64,000 nucleotides of DNA from Eunapius fragilis (GCA_963681505.1 OY811973.1:5800128-5864127), one strand, 5' to 3'. Counted from the stretch's first letter, positions 19,929 to 31,719 are shown. The notes: a model not told the origin generated them from the sequence alone. Translations and numbers: made by a program.

Positions 19929-21284
19929 ATGCTTTCGAGAACTCCGCCTTCAATGTTGGACGGGGAAGAGAAACCATACAAATATCGCCTAGAAACCATC
20001 GGCCATGCAATGTCGTGGATCAAGGATGAGTTGGTGAGTTATTTTGTATAACGGTGGACGTCGTGTGGGGTGAGTGTGTGTGTGCGTCCACTTCTATCCC
20101 TCGGGAGAGGGGTACTTTCTTACGCATCGGCGGCTTGCCTTTGAACGCACTCTTCCAGGTCGGGCGTCCGATAGGTGTGAATTTACTGTGGGAATTAATA
20201 GCTTTGGTACGGTCAACGGTACGATGGTAGTGGCGACAGGTGCAAACGAATCATCGGCTTATTTGCAGGAACAGGTGCAAATCAGGCGACCGCAACACGG
20301 AAGAGCGGTTGTCTTTAAGAGATGCGATACGCTTGTTATAGTTTTACATGTAGATATTTTAGCGTTGTGTCCTTTTTTTTTTTCAGTATCTTAGGAACTC
20401 AGTGTATCGACTACGAAGGTGATAGGGGCCGTTATTTTGGCTTCTGTTGGGTTGTATTGCACGCGTGTGTAAAAGCATCCTGCTTGTGTGACAATGGATT
20501 GAGTTGGGAACAACAGTTTTGTTTGAGCCTGCGGAGAGACGATCAGATATAAACCACACCCACTCGCGGTGCGCAACGTCTGTGGCGAGGGTGGTTTGTT
20601 TCGAGTGCGACGATAATTAAGCCAACGAAGGACGACCGCCCTGGCGGTGTGTTTATGTGCATTGCAATGTTGTCCCAGCATTGGCACTGCACTAATTCGG
20701 TATTTAGGCGTGTGCAGTGTTAAGTCGTTTGACTTTCTTTGTCCTTCCCCTTTTTACAGACAACACTGAAGGAGAGTGACAAAAACCTAATGGACATCTT
20801 CAGAAAGCTGCAGACTGACATACAAGAAATAGGAGAGATGTGCAACGATGCACGCCACTCATATCGCAGCAGTAGATACGTTCCCAACACACAAGCCAAC
20901 CAGGACCTTGAGCTGTCGTTTGGAGACTCTACTGAGCCAGAGGATACGCATGTTCCCCCCAACGTGTTACCTGCACTTGCAATGGTCACAAAATCTATTC
21001 CAGTTCCTCAGCACCAACTCACAACCAGCATCAGTGCTACAGACTCTCTGAGCAGCAGAAGTCCTCAGCACAGCTTGAAGTATTCACCGAGTACAAATGG
21101 CAGTGGACTTGTAGCGAGTTCTGCTGCGAGCAGTGTCAGTGCACTACCCATATCACGAGACAGTTCAGTGGACAGTGGTATACAGTTTGTCAATGAACCT
21201 GAGGTTGCAACTAGTAGCTCAGGTGCGTCCCTTTTCGACGAAATATTCAGCAAGTTAGGGTGGCAACAAGGCATGGCAAACTGA
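19929..21284 (+). CDS. small adaptor-like protein with LURAP/FAM89-type leucine-rich coiled coil (2 exons)
   Basis: Exons 19929-20033 and 20760-21284 join in phase 0 across a 726-base intron (GTGAGT to TTTTTACAG), giving 209 residues. The junction restores one helix, MSWIKDEL then TTLKESDKNLMDIFRKLQ and DIQEIGEM. It shows the spacing K-x-E-L-x-x-L-x-x-x-D-x-x-(I/L)-(L/M)-x-x-L seen in LURAP1 and FAM89 (LRAP35/LRAP25) proteins, which tie the kinase MRCK to actomyosin. The rest is serine/threonine-rich and probably disordered, with DSSVDSGIQFVNEP and a C-terminal LFDEIFSKLGW helix. The family link rests on one helix and is inference. The start could also be ATG 19956; the frame is open further upstream. 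It lies 500 bases downstream of the RhoGAP gene, same strand. An AATAAA lies 330 bases after the stop. Confidence 0.6.
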
Positions 21285-21613
21285 ACCTCTTGCTCCATCG
21301 TTGAAGCAACAAATGTTCGTTTTTTTTTAACCATCATGTTATTTGTTCCCCATGCAAGTATTCAATCAGAGTCTATATATGTTATGATCAAGAAACAACC
21401 TTGATACAACGTGTTCACTTCATTAGTTTCATCCTACACATAGAAAACCCCTATATGGTAGAATATGCTGTACTCCAATTGTAACCACATTGCTCAATTT
21501 TTAAAGGTATAACTTTGTAGGGTTATATACTAGAACCTTTTTTGTGGTAATCATTCAATCACAGTACTATTGCTAAAAGCATCCATCACAAATGAGTCAG
21601 TACGTTGTATCAA

Positions 21614-21624
21614 AATAAAATAAA
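21614..21624 (+). terminator. poly(A) signals (AATAAAATAAA)
   Basis: Two overlapping AATAAA hexamers lie 330 bases beyond the stop at 21284. They are the first canonical signals downstream of that gene. Confidence 0.6.
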
Positions 21625-22365
21625 AACTGAACAGCATCAGCAAAAGAAACAGGTCACAATGAGCAAGCACACTTGTTGTGTGTTCTGGAAATAGCTAGTT
21701 GTCCATGCTGACTTTCATAATCTGGTCAAAAATGATGTGGCATAGGCAACTTTTAAATGCCTTCACAACCCGCAATGCAAGGAAATGCTTGATCTCATGC
21801 AATCAGATTTAAATTAGCCATTAGTATATGGCTATACAATAGACTATCACTAGTGGACTATACAACAAGGCATTTCTAATTACCCCATCTGGGGAGTGCA
21901 AGGTCTTGGTGCAGTATAAGACCATGTATATGACTATTGTCTGACAGCAGTGTTTTTAATGTGGCCAGGTTTGGAATTCATTGCATTATATTTGTACATT
22001 GACTTGCCCTCTTGGCTTAGGTTAAAAACTGACAGTGCTTGTTGCTTTTGTTGTGTGAACAAAACAAATTTTTTTAAATGAGCTACATTATCTGGGTTGT
22101 AGCATTACTTATGTACCCTGGAAAATTCTTGTTGCAAACAGGTAATTTAGAAACATTATACATGACATCAATCGATTGATGCTCCATCTCATCATATAGC
22201 AAGACTTGGAGTCAGGAGCTTGAATAGATATGGATTTATTATGAGCAGGCTGCATGTAGCTGAGGGAGGGGAAACTTTATGTCATGGGTTTCTACTGAGC
22301 ACGAACTTTATAAAGTGACTTGCTCCATGCATGAAAATGACCGTAGCTAGGCGGGGCATAATTAT
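21625..22365. other. intergenic DNA, nothing recognised
   Basis: AT-rich sequence without coding similarity, tandem repeats or element termini that I can identify. Confidence 0.5.
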
Positions 22366-22366
22366 A

Positions 22367-22402
22367 CCCTAACCCTAACCCTAACCGTAACCCTAACCCT
22401 AA
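22367..22402. repeat. interstitial telomere-type repeats (CCCTAA)6
   Basis: Six hexamers, ACCCTAACCCTAACCCTAA then CCGTAA and two more CCCTAA, with a single variant unit. The animal telomere repeat is TTAGGG, so this is a CCCTAA-strand interstitial tract. It runs directly into the palindrome at 22401-22432. Confidence 0.9.
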
Positions 22403-22432
22403 GGACTCGGTGCGCATGCGCACCGAGTCCTT
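22401..22432. repeat. perfect 32-bp palindrome
   Basis: AAGGACTCGGTGCGCATG is followed by CGCACCGAGTCCTT with no loop and no mismatch, centred on GCGCATGCGC. It shares AA with the end of the telomere-type tract. No protein-binding role is known to me for this sequence. Confidence 0.95.
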
Positions 22433-22480
22433 TCTCAGGGCTAAATGCCTGTTTGTCGGCTCATGATCAGCTAGCGGCCC

Positions 22481-22890
22481 CAGGGGCGGATGCAGGAATA
22501 AAAGGAAGGGGGGGGGGGGGGGGGGGGAGGTCCAGAATGATGAAAGGAGGCGCGCGCTTCCGCGTGCGCAAATTTTTTTCTACACACCTTGCGTGCGCTC
22601 GCTCGCGCTACAAAACGGTCCGGTGGAGGATGCGGGGGGGGGGGGGGGGGGGGGGGGGTCGGTGGTGTCCGGACACCCCCCGCAGATCTCATGATGAAAA
22701 AATTAAGTATCAATACTACGAAAGCAATTAACAACACCCCACGTGATATAGCATATCATCCAGTGCACAAGTGCGGGACCCCCAAAAGCTTCCGCGCTTC
22801 GCGCGGGAGGGGCACACCCCCTCCCGCACCCTCCCCCTGTTGATTATTCATGTCGGATTCCCCCTTCCAAAATTCCTGTGACCGCCCCTG
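22481..22890. mobile_element. hAT-like MITE with poly-G tracts
   Basis: The ends CAGGGGCGGATGCAGGAAT and AATTCCTGTGACCGCCCCTG form an imperfect inverted repeat. Flanks CGGCCC and CGGTCC (or 8 bases, GCGGCCCC/GCGGTCCC, one mismatch, if the element is taken one base shorter) look like a decayed target duplication. Two G-runs of about 20-25 lie inside at 22508-22528 and 22636-22659. No real gene; frames here follow the homopolymers. Confidence 0.75.
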
Positions 22891-22979
22891 CGGTCCCTAT
22901 ACCAGCTTCATTGGAGCCGTGTTGTATACCGTTGAACGGTACACTACCTTGGTCGCCGTATGCATTACGTCATTGTTCA

Positions 22980-23095
22980 TACATGTATAGGAAAAGGGGG
23001 GGGGGGGGGGGGGGAAGGGGAGGGATCCGGACCGCCAGGACCACCCGCCCCCCCCCCCCCCCCTCCCCCCCCCCCCTAAATCTGCCCCTGTTAGC
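22980..23095. repeat. poly-G / poly-C block, probable MITE remnant
   Basis: A G-run (22997-23014) with AGGGATCCGGACCGCC is followed by C-runs at 23049-23077 and the terminus-like AAATCTGCCCCTG. This fits the same CAGGGGCGGAT family in a damaged state. Confidence 0.5.
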
Positions 23096-23524
23096 CGGTA
23101 CGTACACGTGTTTTGCTATTGCGAATCATTTGCTGATTCCTTCACTGATCAGCGTACACTTTGTACCGATATCATCTGGTTGGTGATTTCTTGAGTGTTA
23201 AAATTTTCGTACGGAATTGAGCTCTTTGGGCGCGGAAGAACGGCGAACGTAGTTATCTATTTTTATCAGAGAGGTTAATAATAACCCAGGGAGCGGAGCT
23301 TCAGTTTGGTTAGATTATGGTTTTACACATCGATCACCAATCGTTATTGTTAATGAGGTATAGTGCATCATTATCACTTTGCAATTACTAAGAATGATGT
23401 AATGTTACACGCATATAGAATGCAAGTAAGACACCTGGTACATGTTACACTAGGCTCCAGCAGAGATAATATCTCTGGTCGAGCGAGGTTGCGCTAGCGC
23501 TATATAGCTCTATCAATATCAATC

Positions 23525-26061
23525 ATTACACAACCAAAAATTTTCGGTGAATTATCGATATGTAACTACGAAACATGTCGTAACGGGTCAATTTTATAAC
23601 CCGTACGAGTACCGATAAATGATTACATATGAAACCCGGTATGATGTAACACGGTTAGTGCCGGGTGTAACTTACTTGTTGGAACGGTGTGTTTTACGTG
23701 CCCGAAGTAGGCTGATACCCTTACCGTAACGACATGTAGTGTACGGAAAGTAGATAAACACTAACACGTTGATAGGTTATTTATGATTGGAACTGCATGC
23801 TTATTTTGAGACCTTGCTACTAGTATGTCCCGATTTTGTACTAGTACTTAGTATATGGAATTAAGTTTAAAATGCCTAATACAACAATATTGTGCTCTTT
23901 TTCTTTAAGTCAGATCATAGACCAAAAAAGGGTGGTTATATCGTACGTCCCGTAGACTAGCGCAGTGGACAGGCCGGAGGCGGTACGTAAAACAAAGCCA
24001 AATATCGGCACCATTTTACGGGTGCAACAAAGCCACGTCACGTGCAGGTTTTTATTAAGTAATAATAGTTATGGCGGAACCGTTGTACTTCAAAAGGTAA
24101 CTAGATCTGTGAAAGAACGTACATATTTACGTAGCGTTTACGAGTGAGATTAAATGGTTACGAATTATCCTCTCCCTTCTTTTTCTTGACCACGCATAAT
24201 TCAGGATAGAGACGAATGGAAATTTCCCCAATAGCTTCAGAATTGGCTGGAAGAGTGCCTACTGTGATCAATAGCACATTGTGACAGTGTCGCATGAACC
24301 ACGTTCACCGTGCGGTCTGCAAACGCAAAGTTGGAGGCTTGTAAGACATATTCTAACGTTGAGACGTTCGCGACTGATGATCCATCCAACACTATAATAT
24401 TGATTCGCAGCGAGAGGTATAAGTAAGTAAGTTCTTAGCTCGTTGGTGAATGCTGTTTCCTTGTTGCATAGGATGATGTATTGTATACGAAACTGATGCG
24501 TTCCAAAAAAGCGGAGTCCTTCGAAACAAGAAGCCACAATGTGAGGCCCTGTTGGAACTTGAAACAGGTGAGCTAATTGACAGCATATCATTATACTATC
24601 ATAATGGTGTGTGGTTATAGACAATGAAGCATGGTTGGAGGCTTGCTGTCATTCAGCACACTGCTATATCCCATTTCCAAGTAATGTTCGCTCTTCTTTT
24701 TCTTCAGTCTTTGTTCAGTGCTATGGATATATGTATATGTGTAAATGTTTCGTAGTGCAAGGGTTGAAGTACCAAGCTCCATCAGGTTCAATCAATTTCA
24801 AGCCCAGATTTTTTTCGCCCAAAAAGAGTATGTTTTTTAAAAAGCTATATTGCAGTAACTAAACACTGTCTTTTTCCAGGTTCTGTCTCCTGCAAATACG
24901 ACATCTTGTCAATTTCCTCTACAGCTTCTCACTACCTTAGAAGCAGCAAGTTATCTCATCTTATCTGTTATGCAGTACTATATATACATGTGTAAGTTAG
25001 GTCGTGTTGAATTTTTTTCTTTTTGGTCAATATGGCAGCAGGCTAAGTGAGCTTTATGGCAGTTGAACAATTCTTCAACACTGTCCCATGATGGTTTTTA
25101 ATAATGCAAAGAGTGTTTGTCACTCAGGCTGTGGAAAAAAGGTTTGTTGAACTTGAAGTCATGCATGGGGCACACTCATAACCCTTCACAGGTTTCCAAA
25201 AAGGTACATGTTTCTTTGACTCTTGTCATCCATAATTGACCCACAGCCAGCTCCTCATAATGAATCAAAAACTCTGCCTGTGTACATTATCAGACAGTTG
25301 TGCAGTTCTTACAGAGCGGTGGTTTCTTAACAACAATGCTTCGCCCACTCAGGTGATTATAGCTACATCCTGTGAACAAGGTACAACTGTACAACAATCA
25401 TGTTCATGAAGATTACTCCATGTATTTTATCTACCACTAGGGTCAACTCCACACTACACTCCTGATAACATATCTAGTGGTGCAAATTTGTGCTTATAGT
25501 GTGAGGGTTCAAAGCAATGGCTCCGGCTGATGGGAACACCACTTTTGAACGGGTTTGACTGTCCTTTATTCTCATTGCTACGAACCATTCTCTCTGTGGA
25601 TAGCACCAACAAACTAACTTGCAGCAGTCTCTTCGTCCATGATGAACCATTGTGGAAAGAAATGTACAGCTCACAACAAGAAAGAAAGAAGAAACATGTG
25701 CAAGCTTGTTTTCGAACATAACTATAGGTAGTATGCTTTTCTGTACCTTTTTTGTGCACAATAAAATCCGACAAGTCAAGTTAAAGAAATATAAATATTA
25801 AGCGATTACAAACCAGTGCAGCCCACGCGGCAATATAATACAACCCGATATCAGCCTTTATACGCCCTCGGTACGATCTGTTTACGGCACGGAGAAAACC
25901 TGATAGTTACGATGCACTTACAATACTGGCACCCGACGCAACCGTATAGGCAATAATTCGCCATCGTTACAGTATGTATGGTCTGCCTATAACAACCACG
26001 ATAACATACCGTAACAGGAAAATTACGGTACCCGTAAAGGGCAAAAATTTTTGGTTGTGTA
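23525..26061. mobile_element. ~2.5-kb element bounded by TACACAACCAAAAATTTT inverted repeats
   Basis: TACACAACCAAAAATTTT begins at 23525, and AAAATTTTTGGTTGTGTA ends at 26061 as its exact reverse complement. Just inside, both ends are rich in CGGTA/TACCG words (AACCCGTACGAGTACCG; TTACGGTACCCGTAAAGG). No transposase was recognised in six frames; open frames are under 120 codons. A segment near 24230 (ATAGCTTCAGAATTGGCTGG) resembles one near 60410. The right end lies 51 bases before the ADI1 start codon. The class is uncertain, and the two ends could belong to separate copies. Confidence 0.6.
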
Positions 26062-26112
26062 GTACCTAGTGTACCACGTGATCATTATTGACGTGATAAT
26101 TATTATACAGCA
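26062..26112 (+). promoter_or_regulatory. short 5' flank of ADI1 with CACGTG and TGACGTGA words
   Basis: Only 51 bases separate the ADI1 ATG from the terminal repeat of the upstream element. They contain an E-box CACGTG (about 26078-26083) and a CRE-like TGACGTGA (about 26090-26097), in an AT-rich setting. No TATA box at a usual distance is obvious. Function is inferred from motif resemblance only. Confidence 0.35.
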
Positions 26113-29100
26113 ATGGTGAAGGCGTGGTATATGGACAGCAGTGCCGACGACCAACGGCTTCCACATCGCGCCGAAGGCTTGCCTGATGTACCCCTGGAGC
26201 TCCTGGCTACCCTCGGAGTGCTATACTGGAAGGTTGGAATGCTAAACTCTCGTTTCCAATTCGTTTGTTTTTTAACGTAGGCCTACTACTAGTAGGTGTA
26301 ATGATAATAATATGCATTTGTGTGCAGATCGATGTGGACCGTTGCGAGGAGGAAGGTTTACTTTCCGAGATTCGAAAGGAAAGAGGCTACACGTACCAGG
26401 ACATGGTGGAAGTTTGTCCTGAGAAGCTACCCAACTACGCACAAAAAGTAGGCGCCTACTGATGAAATTGTATGCGCGACATGTGTTCTGCCATTGGGTG
26501 TGCACCTATCATATGAACAACCTCTTTGGACACGGAAAGTAATTACACCGTCCCCCAACACATATATACAACGTGTACCTCACCCCCCTCCCTCCTCCCT
26601 CTTTGGACACATCACACACCTCAGGAGAGCAGTATGTTACAGTCCACTACCCCCAGGACTAAATTTATCGCTCCCCCAGCACAAAATTTACATAACCAAA
26701 GGACTCTCACAAAAGGATATTATTTATTCCCCCCAGGATATAAACTTTTGTCATCAGTGGGGTTGACCCCATTGCTGGAAAACTGTTAACAGTGGTTGTG
26801 GTTAACACCATGAGTGCAATGTGAAAATAGTCTCAGAAGACAGTGTATTTCTGGAGTTATAACATTTAGCAGGCCCATAGATAAGGGGGTGGCTTGGGGG
26901 GCTTTGGCCCCCCCCCCCCTTCCTCCCCAGTTTGTTGGGGTTCCCTTTTAATTTTATGTGCAAGGGTTGTAGTACTGACTGAAAAAATCATTAATTCTCT
27001 GTGAAATTACATGCTGGTTTCTGGGGTCTGGGGGAGCTTACCCTAGCTGTTGCAAGAGGGGCTCTGTCCCCTCCTGCACCCGCCCCTCCATTTAGCCTAC
27101 CCCCCCCCCCCCCCCCCAGATTTTTAACCTTGTTTATGCGCCTGTTTGGTATTGTTAACACTGGGATAATGAAATGATACCATAATTCGTGATGAACCAC
27201 CAAAATTATTCGAGTCACATCTCATTAAATGGCATCTGTTTTGAGAGCCACATATCTTACTTGCCTTACAACTTTAATTAGAGAAATGGTTTTTCAATAC
27301 ACTAAAAAAACTATACGGGTTCGGAAGCCATCAATGCACTGGGACTGAGTTATTACTTGTGCAGCCTGTTTTCAGAACTATGCTATTCTGGCGGGAATAA
27401 AAGGAGGTGTATTTGAGCGCTTGACCAACCCTAAGAAATAGGTAAGCAATTGATAGAGTCATCAGCACAGATAGGAGAACACATAAATATTAGCCTCATT
27501 TGTTCCACTGTTGATCAGGGTAAGACTATAAGGCCATTCCAAATGTGATTATAGTTTCCTGTCCTCCACCCCTGTCCCCCGCATAATGGCACCATTATGT
27601 CCATTATTCTAAGTAGTGGAGCAGTTGATTTACGGTACTTGCATTTTAGGGGTGGGTCTAGGGGGCGGATCGCAGACCTAATTATGCCTTGATGTGAATT
27701 CTTGTAAAAATTACGTTGGAGACATTACGGACACTAAAGCAGTACAAAAGTGGTGTAGGCAGTGTGCTGGTGGCGAGGCATATGTGATGCACATGCATAA
27801 TGTAAATAATGGATAATAGCCGCCTGCCCGCATGGGGAATCAAAAAAAGGTCCCGATGGGAAACTATTTTCACATTTCCAGTTCGCGAAAGCTGCGAAAT
27901 GAAAATGAATGACTGCACAGAATCAATACAACGAATTGCTGCTTACAAGGAGCATACCAGTACATGATCCAGTTACACTAGTGTCCACAAATGTATGGCT
28001 GCAAACACTCTTGTGGTTGCCTGTTTCAGCACCATCCTAAAATTAATTTCTGTGTGGTGAAACACAATACTTCAATGTAAAATGTGTCTTTCCGAAGGCC
28101 ATTTGAAATGGACAGGCCCTGGGGTCAACCGGAAATTACATTGCCTGACTGTAATTGATTAGTGTCAGTTCAGTTGAGTATGAATTACCTCCACTGAGAC
28201 ATCGAAGAATTTGCCTCAGTCCAAGGTGGCTTGTCACTACCTCAGTCCAAGGTGGCTTGTCACTACCTCAGTCCATGGTGGCTTGTCACTACCTCAGTCC
28301 AAGGTGGCTTGTCACTACCTCAGTCCATGGTGGCTTGTCACTACCTCAGTCCAAGGTGGCTTGTCACTACCTCAGTCCAAGGTGGCTTGTCACTACCTCA
28401 GTCCAAGGTGGCTTGTCACTACCTCAGGCATCAACTTGCACGCAGCACATCAGGGCCAGCACAGTTGGTTGTGTTGGTGGAGTTGAGAATAAATTTTGGT
28501 GCTTAAGCCATATTAAACCATGTAGACACACCTCAGTGACAAGCTATTCTGTGTTAACGTAAGCTCGAATATGGCTGTACATTCACTTGTTTTACCAATG
28601 GTTTCATAAAAACCTCGTCTACCATTAACATTGAAGTTTCCAAAGTGACAGTTTTTTAAATCTGCAGTATCACCTCTTTCAGAGTAGGTGGGGCCAGCTA
28701 TACCAGCTATGGCACTTTTGTGCTAAGGAATCATCTCCTTAGAAGAGCAAGAGCTCGTCTCATTATTCTCGTTATTCTAAACATCCCGCAAATTATAATT
28801 CAAAGCATGTAACTATGTTCAGATGTTAATGTATGGAAATATTTAATAATTGAACCATTATTAATAGCTTTGAGGTGTAATGTGCTGGCCCTGCATATGG
28901 TATGCTATCTTGGGGGCAGCCCAGCCCATTATGGTGTGATATCTTGGGGGCAGGCCAGCCCATTATGGTGTGATATCTTGGGAGCAGCCCAGCCCATTAT
29001 GGTGTGATATCTTGGGGGCAGGCCAGCCCATTATGGTGTGATATCTTGGGGGCAGGCCAGCCCATTATGGTGTGATATCTTGGGGGCAGGCCAGCCCATT

Positions 29101-29692
29101 ATGATGTGATATCTTGGGGGCAGCCCAGCCCATTATGGTGTGATATCTTGGGGGCAGGCCAGCCCATTATGGTGTGATATCTTGGGGGCAGGCCAGCCCA
29201 TTATGGTGTGATATCTTGGGGGCAGGCCAGCCCATTATGGTGTGATATCTTGGGGGCAGGCCAGCCCATTATGGTGTGATATCTTGGGGGCAGCCCAGCC
29301 CATTATGGTGTGATATCTTGGGGGCCCATTGTAACACCCACCTCCATATCTACACTGCAATATTGTATCAGGCATACATAGAAGTGCAACTTATGTTTCG
29401 TGTCTTAAAATGAACTTTGGGACCATCTGTCCATGAACACCTTCAGCTTGGCCATACAAGTACAATGTATTTTCATCGATACATGTTATGGTCCTTCATA
29501 TTTGTTTTGGTGTTGATTTGAAAGTAATGATAGAATGCTGTGACCAATTGTGTTACTTTCATGTAGTGATTAAACCATCGCAAACTGTGTGTCTGTGTGC
29601 ACATAGTTAGGTATTGTTTATATGTGCAAATGATCTGTCAGAAACCTAAATACTGAGTTTGGTCAGTATGTTAACATGCCTATTAAAAGAAT

Positions 29693-29732
<40 letters not shown>

Positions 29733-31636
29733 CACTTCAGAATTACTCACTACAAACACGTCACCACACACACACTCACAATATCCACACACCTCACTCC
29801 AACAACATTCCTGTGTGTCGGCTCATTGACTGTGTACCATCAGCAGAGTGACGTGTTGCTACAACGCGCTTACTATGTTCCCGTTAACCTGCCCCGCCCC
29901 ATGTAACATGCCTCGCCCCCACATAACATGTCCCGCCACAGACATTCACCGCCAGTGACATAATAGTGTAGACAGACGAGGTTGTACGTACAAGGGCTTA
30001 CGGCCAACCCTTGTGCTTTATGCCCTCTGTGTATTCATTAGAAGAACTGTCTTGCAGGTGACTGAATTGCATGTTGGTTATGCCACCTGGATGGGTGTGA
30101 ACATAAGCACACATGTGGAGAGTGTGTGCTAGATTATGGGATGCTTACATATGCTTGGAAGCATCACTCATCCACCTAGGTGATTTCCTAAGTTGCAATT
30201 GGTGCATCTTAGAGGCTTTGGCATGCACCTCTGGGGGGTGAGGTAATGTATCCAGCATCAGGAGAGGGATAGGATAAACAGCTTTAAACGTTGTGTTGTT
30301 TCTGAAGTACCAACATGTATGATTGTTGCACCCATCTTTGTTGGTGTGGTATGCTATATGGCCTGTAACACAACACAGCCACACTGCAAAACAAGATACT
30401 CTGGAATGCTCTCCCCCCTCCTCCTCCTCCCCCTCTGCCACACCTACCTATCTCTAATGCCACACCCATCTCTCTTATCGCATGCACCTCTAATGCTTCC
30501 CTTTGTTCCACCCATAGTAAGTAATGGTTTAAATTGTTAGACAACGTTGCTAATATGTTAGACAACTCTTGTTGGCGAGGTGTTGAATACTGTCCTGTAA
30601 CACTCTGCTTATGGGGCTCCCCACATAGCGTTCAATGTTTGCCAACAACTTGCGCAGGTTTGCACAATACTTCAATAGTTCGTCACCATCAATGGTGCCT
30701 GCCTTGCTCATAAACCCTTACCTTTCCCTCTCCTCCCTTCCTCTTCACTCCATTCTCTTCTCTCCTCTCTTCTCCTTCCTTCCTCCCCATCCCTACATCG
30801 GTTTGTTGGATATCAATTTATAAAGCCTTGTGTTAAAAGGAATCATCGATGCACGTGAATTAGAGATGGCATGTTCTCATCGTGCGAGGTACTAGGCGTA
30901 GTGACAGTGTGCTCATGCAGGCAGTAACCATGCCCATCACCACACAGCCCCCACCCCCATACTGTCATCACGAGTACTGTAAGCATGTTACTGTAAGCAT
31001 GTTTTTTGGAAGGCAGGCAGCTAAGCTACTGTGTGCATGTGTAATTGAGGGTGTAATGAAATGTAGGGGTGATCGCAACATGCACAGAAATCAAAGAGGA
31101 AGCATTCACAATCATAATTGCCTTTGCTGTCTCCATTCCTCCCTCCCATGTTGTTCTCCTTCCACCCTCCTTTCCTCCCATGGTCTCCCCATTCCTCATG
31201 TGGCCACTCCCCCTTCCAATACCTACCTATCTCATGCAGATAAAAACATTTTATGAGGAGCACATGCACACTGATGAAGAGATCAGACTTGTGCTGGAGG
31301 GGAGTGGCTACTTTGATGTCAGGGACCTGCAGGATCGATGGATACGGATTGAAATGGAAAAGGGCGACCTCATTACCTTACCTTCCGGGATATATCACCG
31401 CTTCACATTGGACTCAAAGGTATATCTGTTCTTTTAGGGCTTTAGGGCCTTCGTTGCGCGCCGTATTTGTTCAATTGTTTACATATCGCGTGGTGTTTGT
31501 TTTGTTTTAGAATTACATCAAGGCTTTGAGGTTGTTCGTTGGAGAGCCGGTGTGGACTCCAGTCAACAGACCTGCAGACGACCATCCGAATAGGATACAG
31601 TATCTGAATACGTTCAGCGTGCCCACAGCGGCCTAG
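26113..31636 (+). CDS. ADI1: acireductone dioxygenase (4 exons, 181 aa)
   Basis: Exons 26113-26232, 26328-26447, 31240-31419 and 31511-31636, all in phase 0 with GT-AG introns. The protein starts MVKAWYMD and aligns along its length with human ADI1 (179 aa). It is a cupin metalloenzyme of the methionine salvage pathway. With Fe2+ it converts acireductone plus O2 to 4-methylthio-2-oxobutanoate and formate; with Ni2+ the family follows an off-pathway reaction. The metal ligands are at exactly the family positions: H88, H90 and E94 in [10 protein letters not shown], and H133 in GIYHRF. DGYFDVRD-type sequence (SGYFDVRD) and [16 protein letters not shown] are present. The C terminus is NTFSVPTAA. 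Exons 1, 2 and 3 are 120, 120 and 180 bases, each a whole number of codons. Intron 2 is 4.8 kb and repeat-filled. Complete, with no damage seen. Confidence 0.97.
26870..27144. mobile_element. hAT-like MITE in ADI1 intron 2
   Basis: The ends CAGGCCCATAGATAAGG and (reverse complement) CAGGCGCATAAACAAGG form an imperfect inverted repeat. Flanks TTTAG and TTTGG suggest a decayed 5-bp duplication. Internal G- and C-runs match the poly-G style of the other CAG-ended MITEs. Confidence 0.55.
28212..28432. repeat. 26-bp minisatellite in ADI1 intron 2, 8 units
   Basis: The unit CCTCAGTCCAAGGTGGCTTG plus TCACTA is repeated eight times almost without error. The only variable site is CCAAGG versus CCATGG, in the order A-A-T-A-T-A-A-A. 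The near-identity suggests recent expansion. Frames through it encode repeated [21 protein letters not shown] peptides but are not genes. Confidence 0.96.
28900..29327. repeat. 34-bp minisatellite in ADI1 intron 2, 13 units
   Basis: The unit is GGTGTGATATCTTGGGGG followed by CAGGCCAGCCCATTAT. The core TATCTTGGGGG recurs every 34 bases from about 28905 to 29313. The main variant is CAGCCC versus CAGGCC, and the first unit reads GGTATGCTATC. Twelve full units and a truncated last one. Confidence 0.96.
29693..29731. repeat. (CA)n microsatellite
   Basis: About 18 CA dinucleotides in ADI1 intron 2. Confidence 0.95.
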
Positions 31637-31652
31637 CGATATTGTAAAAACA

Positions 31653-31658
31653 ATTAAA
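31653..31658 (+). terminator. ATTAAA poly(A) signal of ADI1
   Basis: The common variant hexamer lies 17 bases after the ADI1 stop. With the next gene's ATG only 133 bases beyond the stop, the 3' UTR must be short. Confidence 0.5.
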
Positions 31659-31712
31659 AACATCTATTTAATTATGTTTGTCATCGGCTGTGTGGGAGGG
31701 CGTGTCTCCACG

Positions 31713-31719
31713 TATATAA
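31713..31719 (+). promoter_or_regulatory. TATATAA box of the SPRY gene
   Basis: TATATAA lies 51 bases before ATG 31770, which would place transcription start near 31743 and leave a ~25-base leader. The whole promoter must fit within the 133 bases after the ADI1 stop. Confidence 0.5.

Noticed and set aside
24268..24624. 118-codon - strand frame inside the 2.5-kb TIR element as a transposase
   Set aside because: No DDE-type or helix-turn-helix motif is visible, and an overlapping frame of similar quality exists.
28155..28562. Three overlapping frames of repeated [13 protein letters not shown] peptides
   Set aside because: They come from the 26-bp minisatellite inside the ADI1 intron.
28212..29327. 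CRISPR-like array (regular repeats)
   Set aside because: Units are contiguous with no unique spacers, and the genome is eukaryotic; these are minisatellites.
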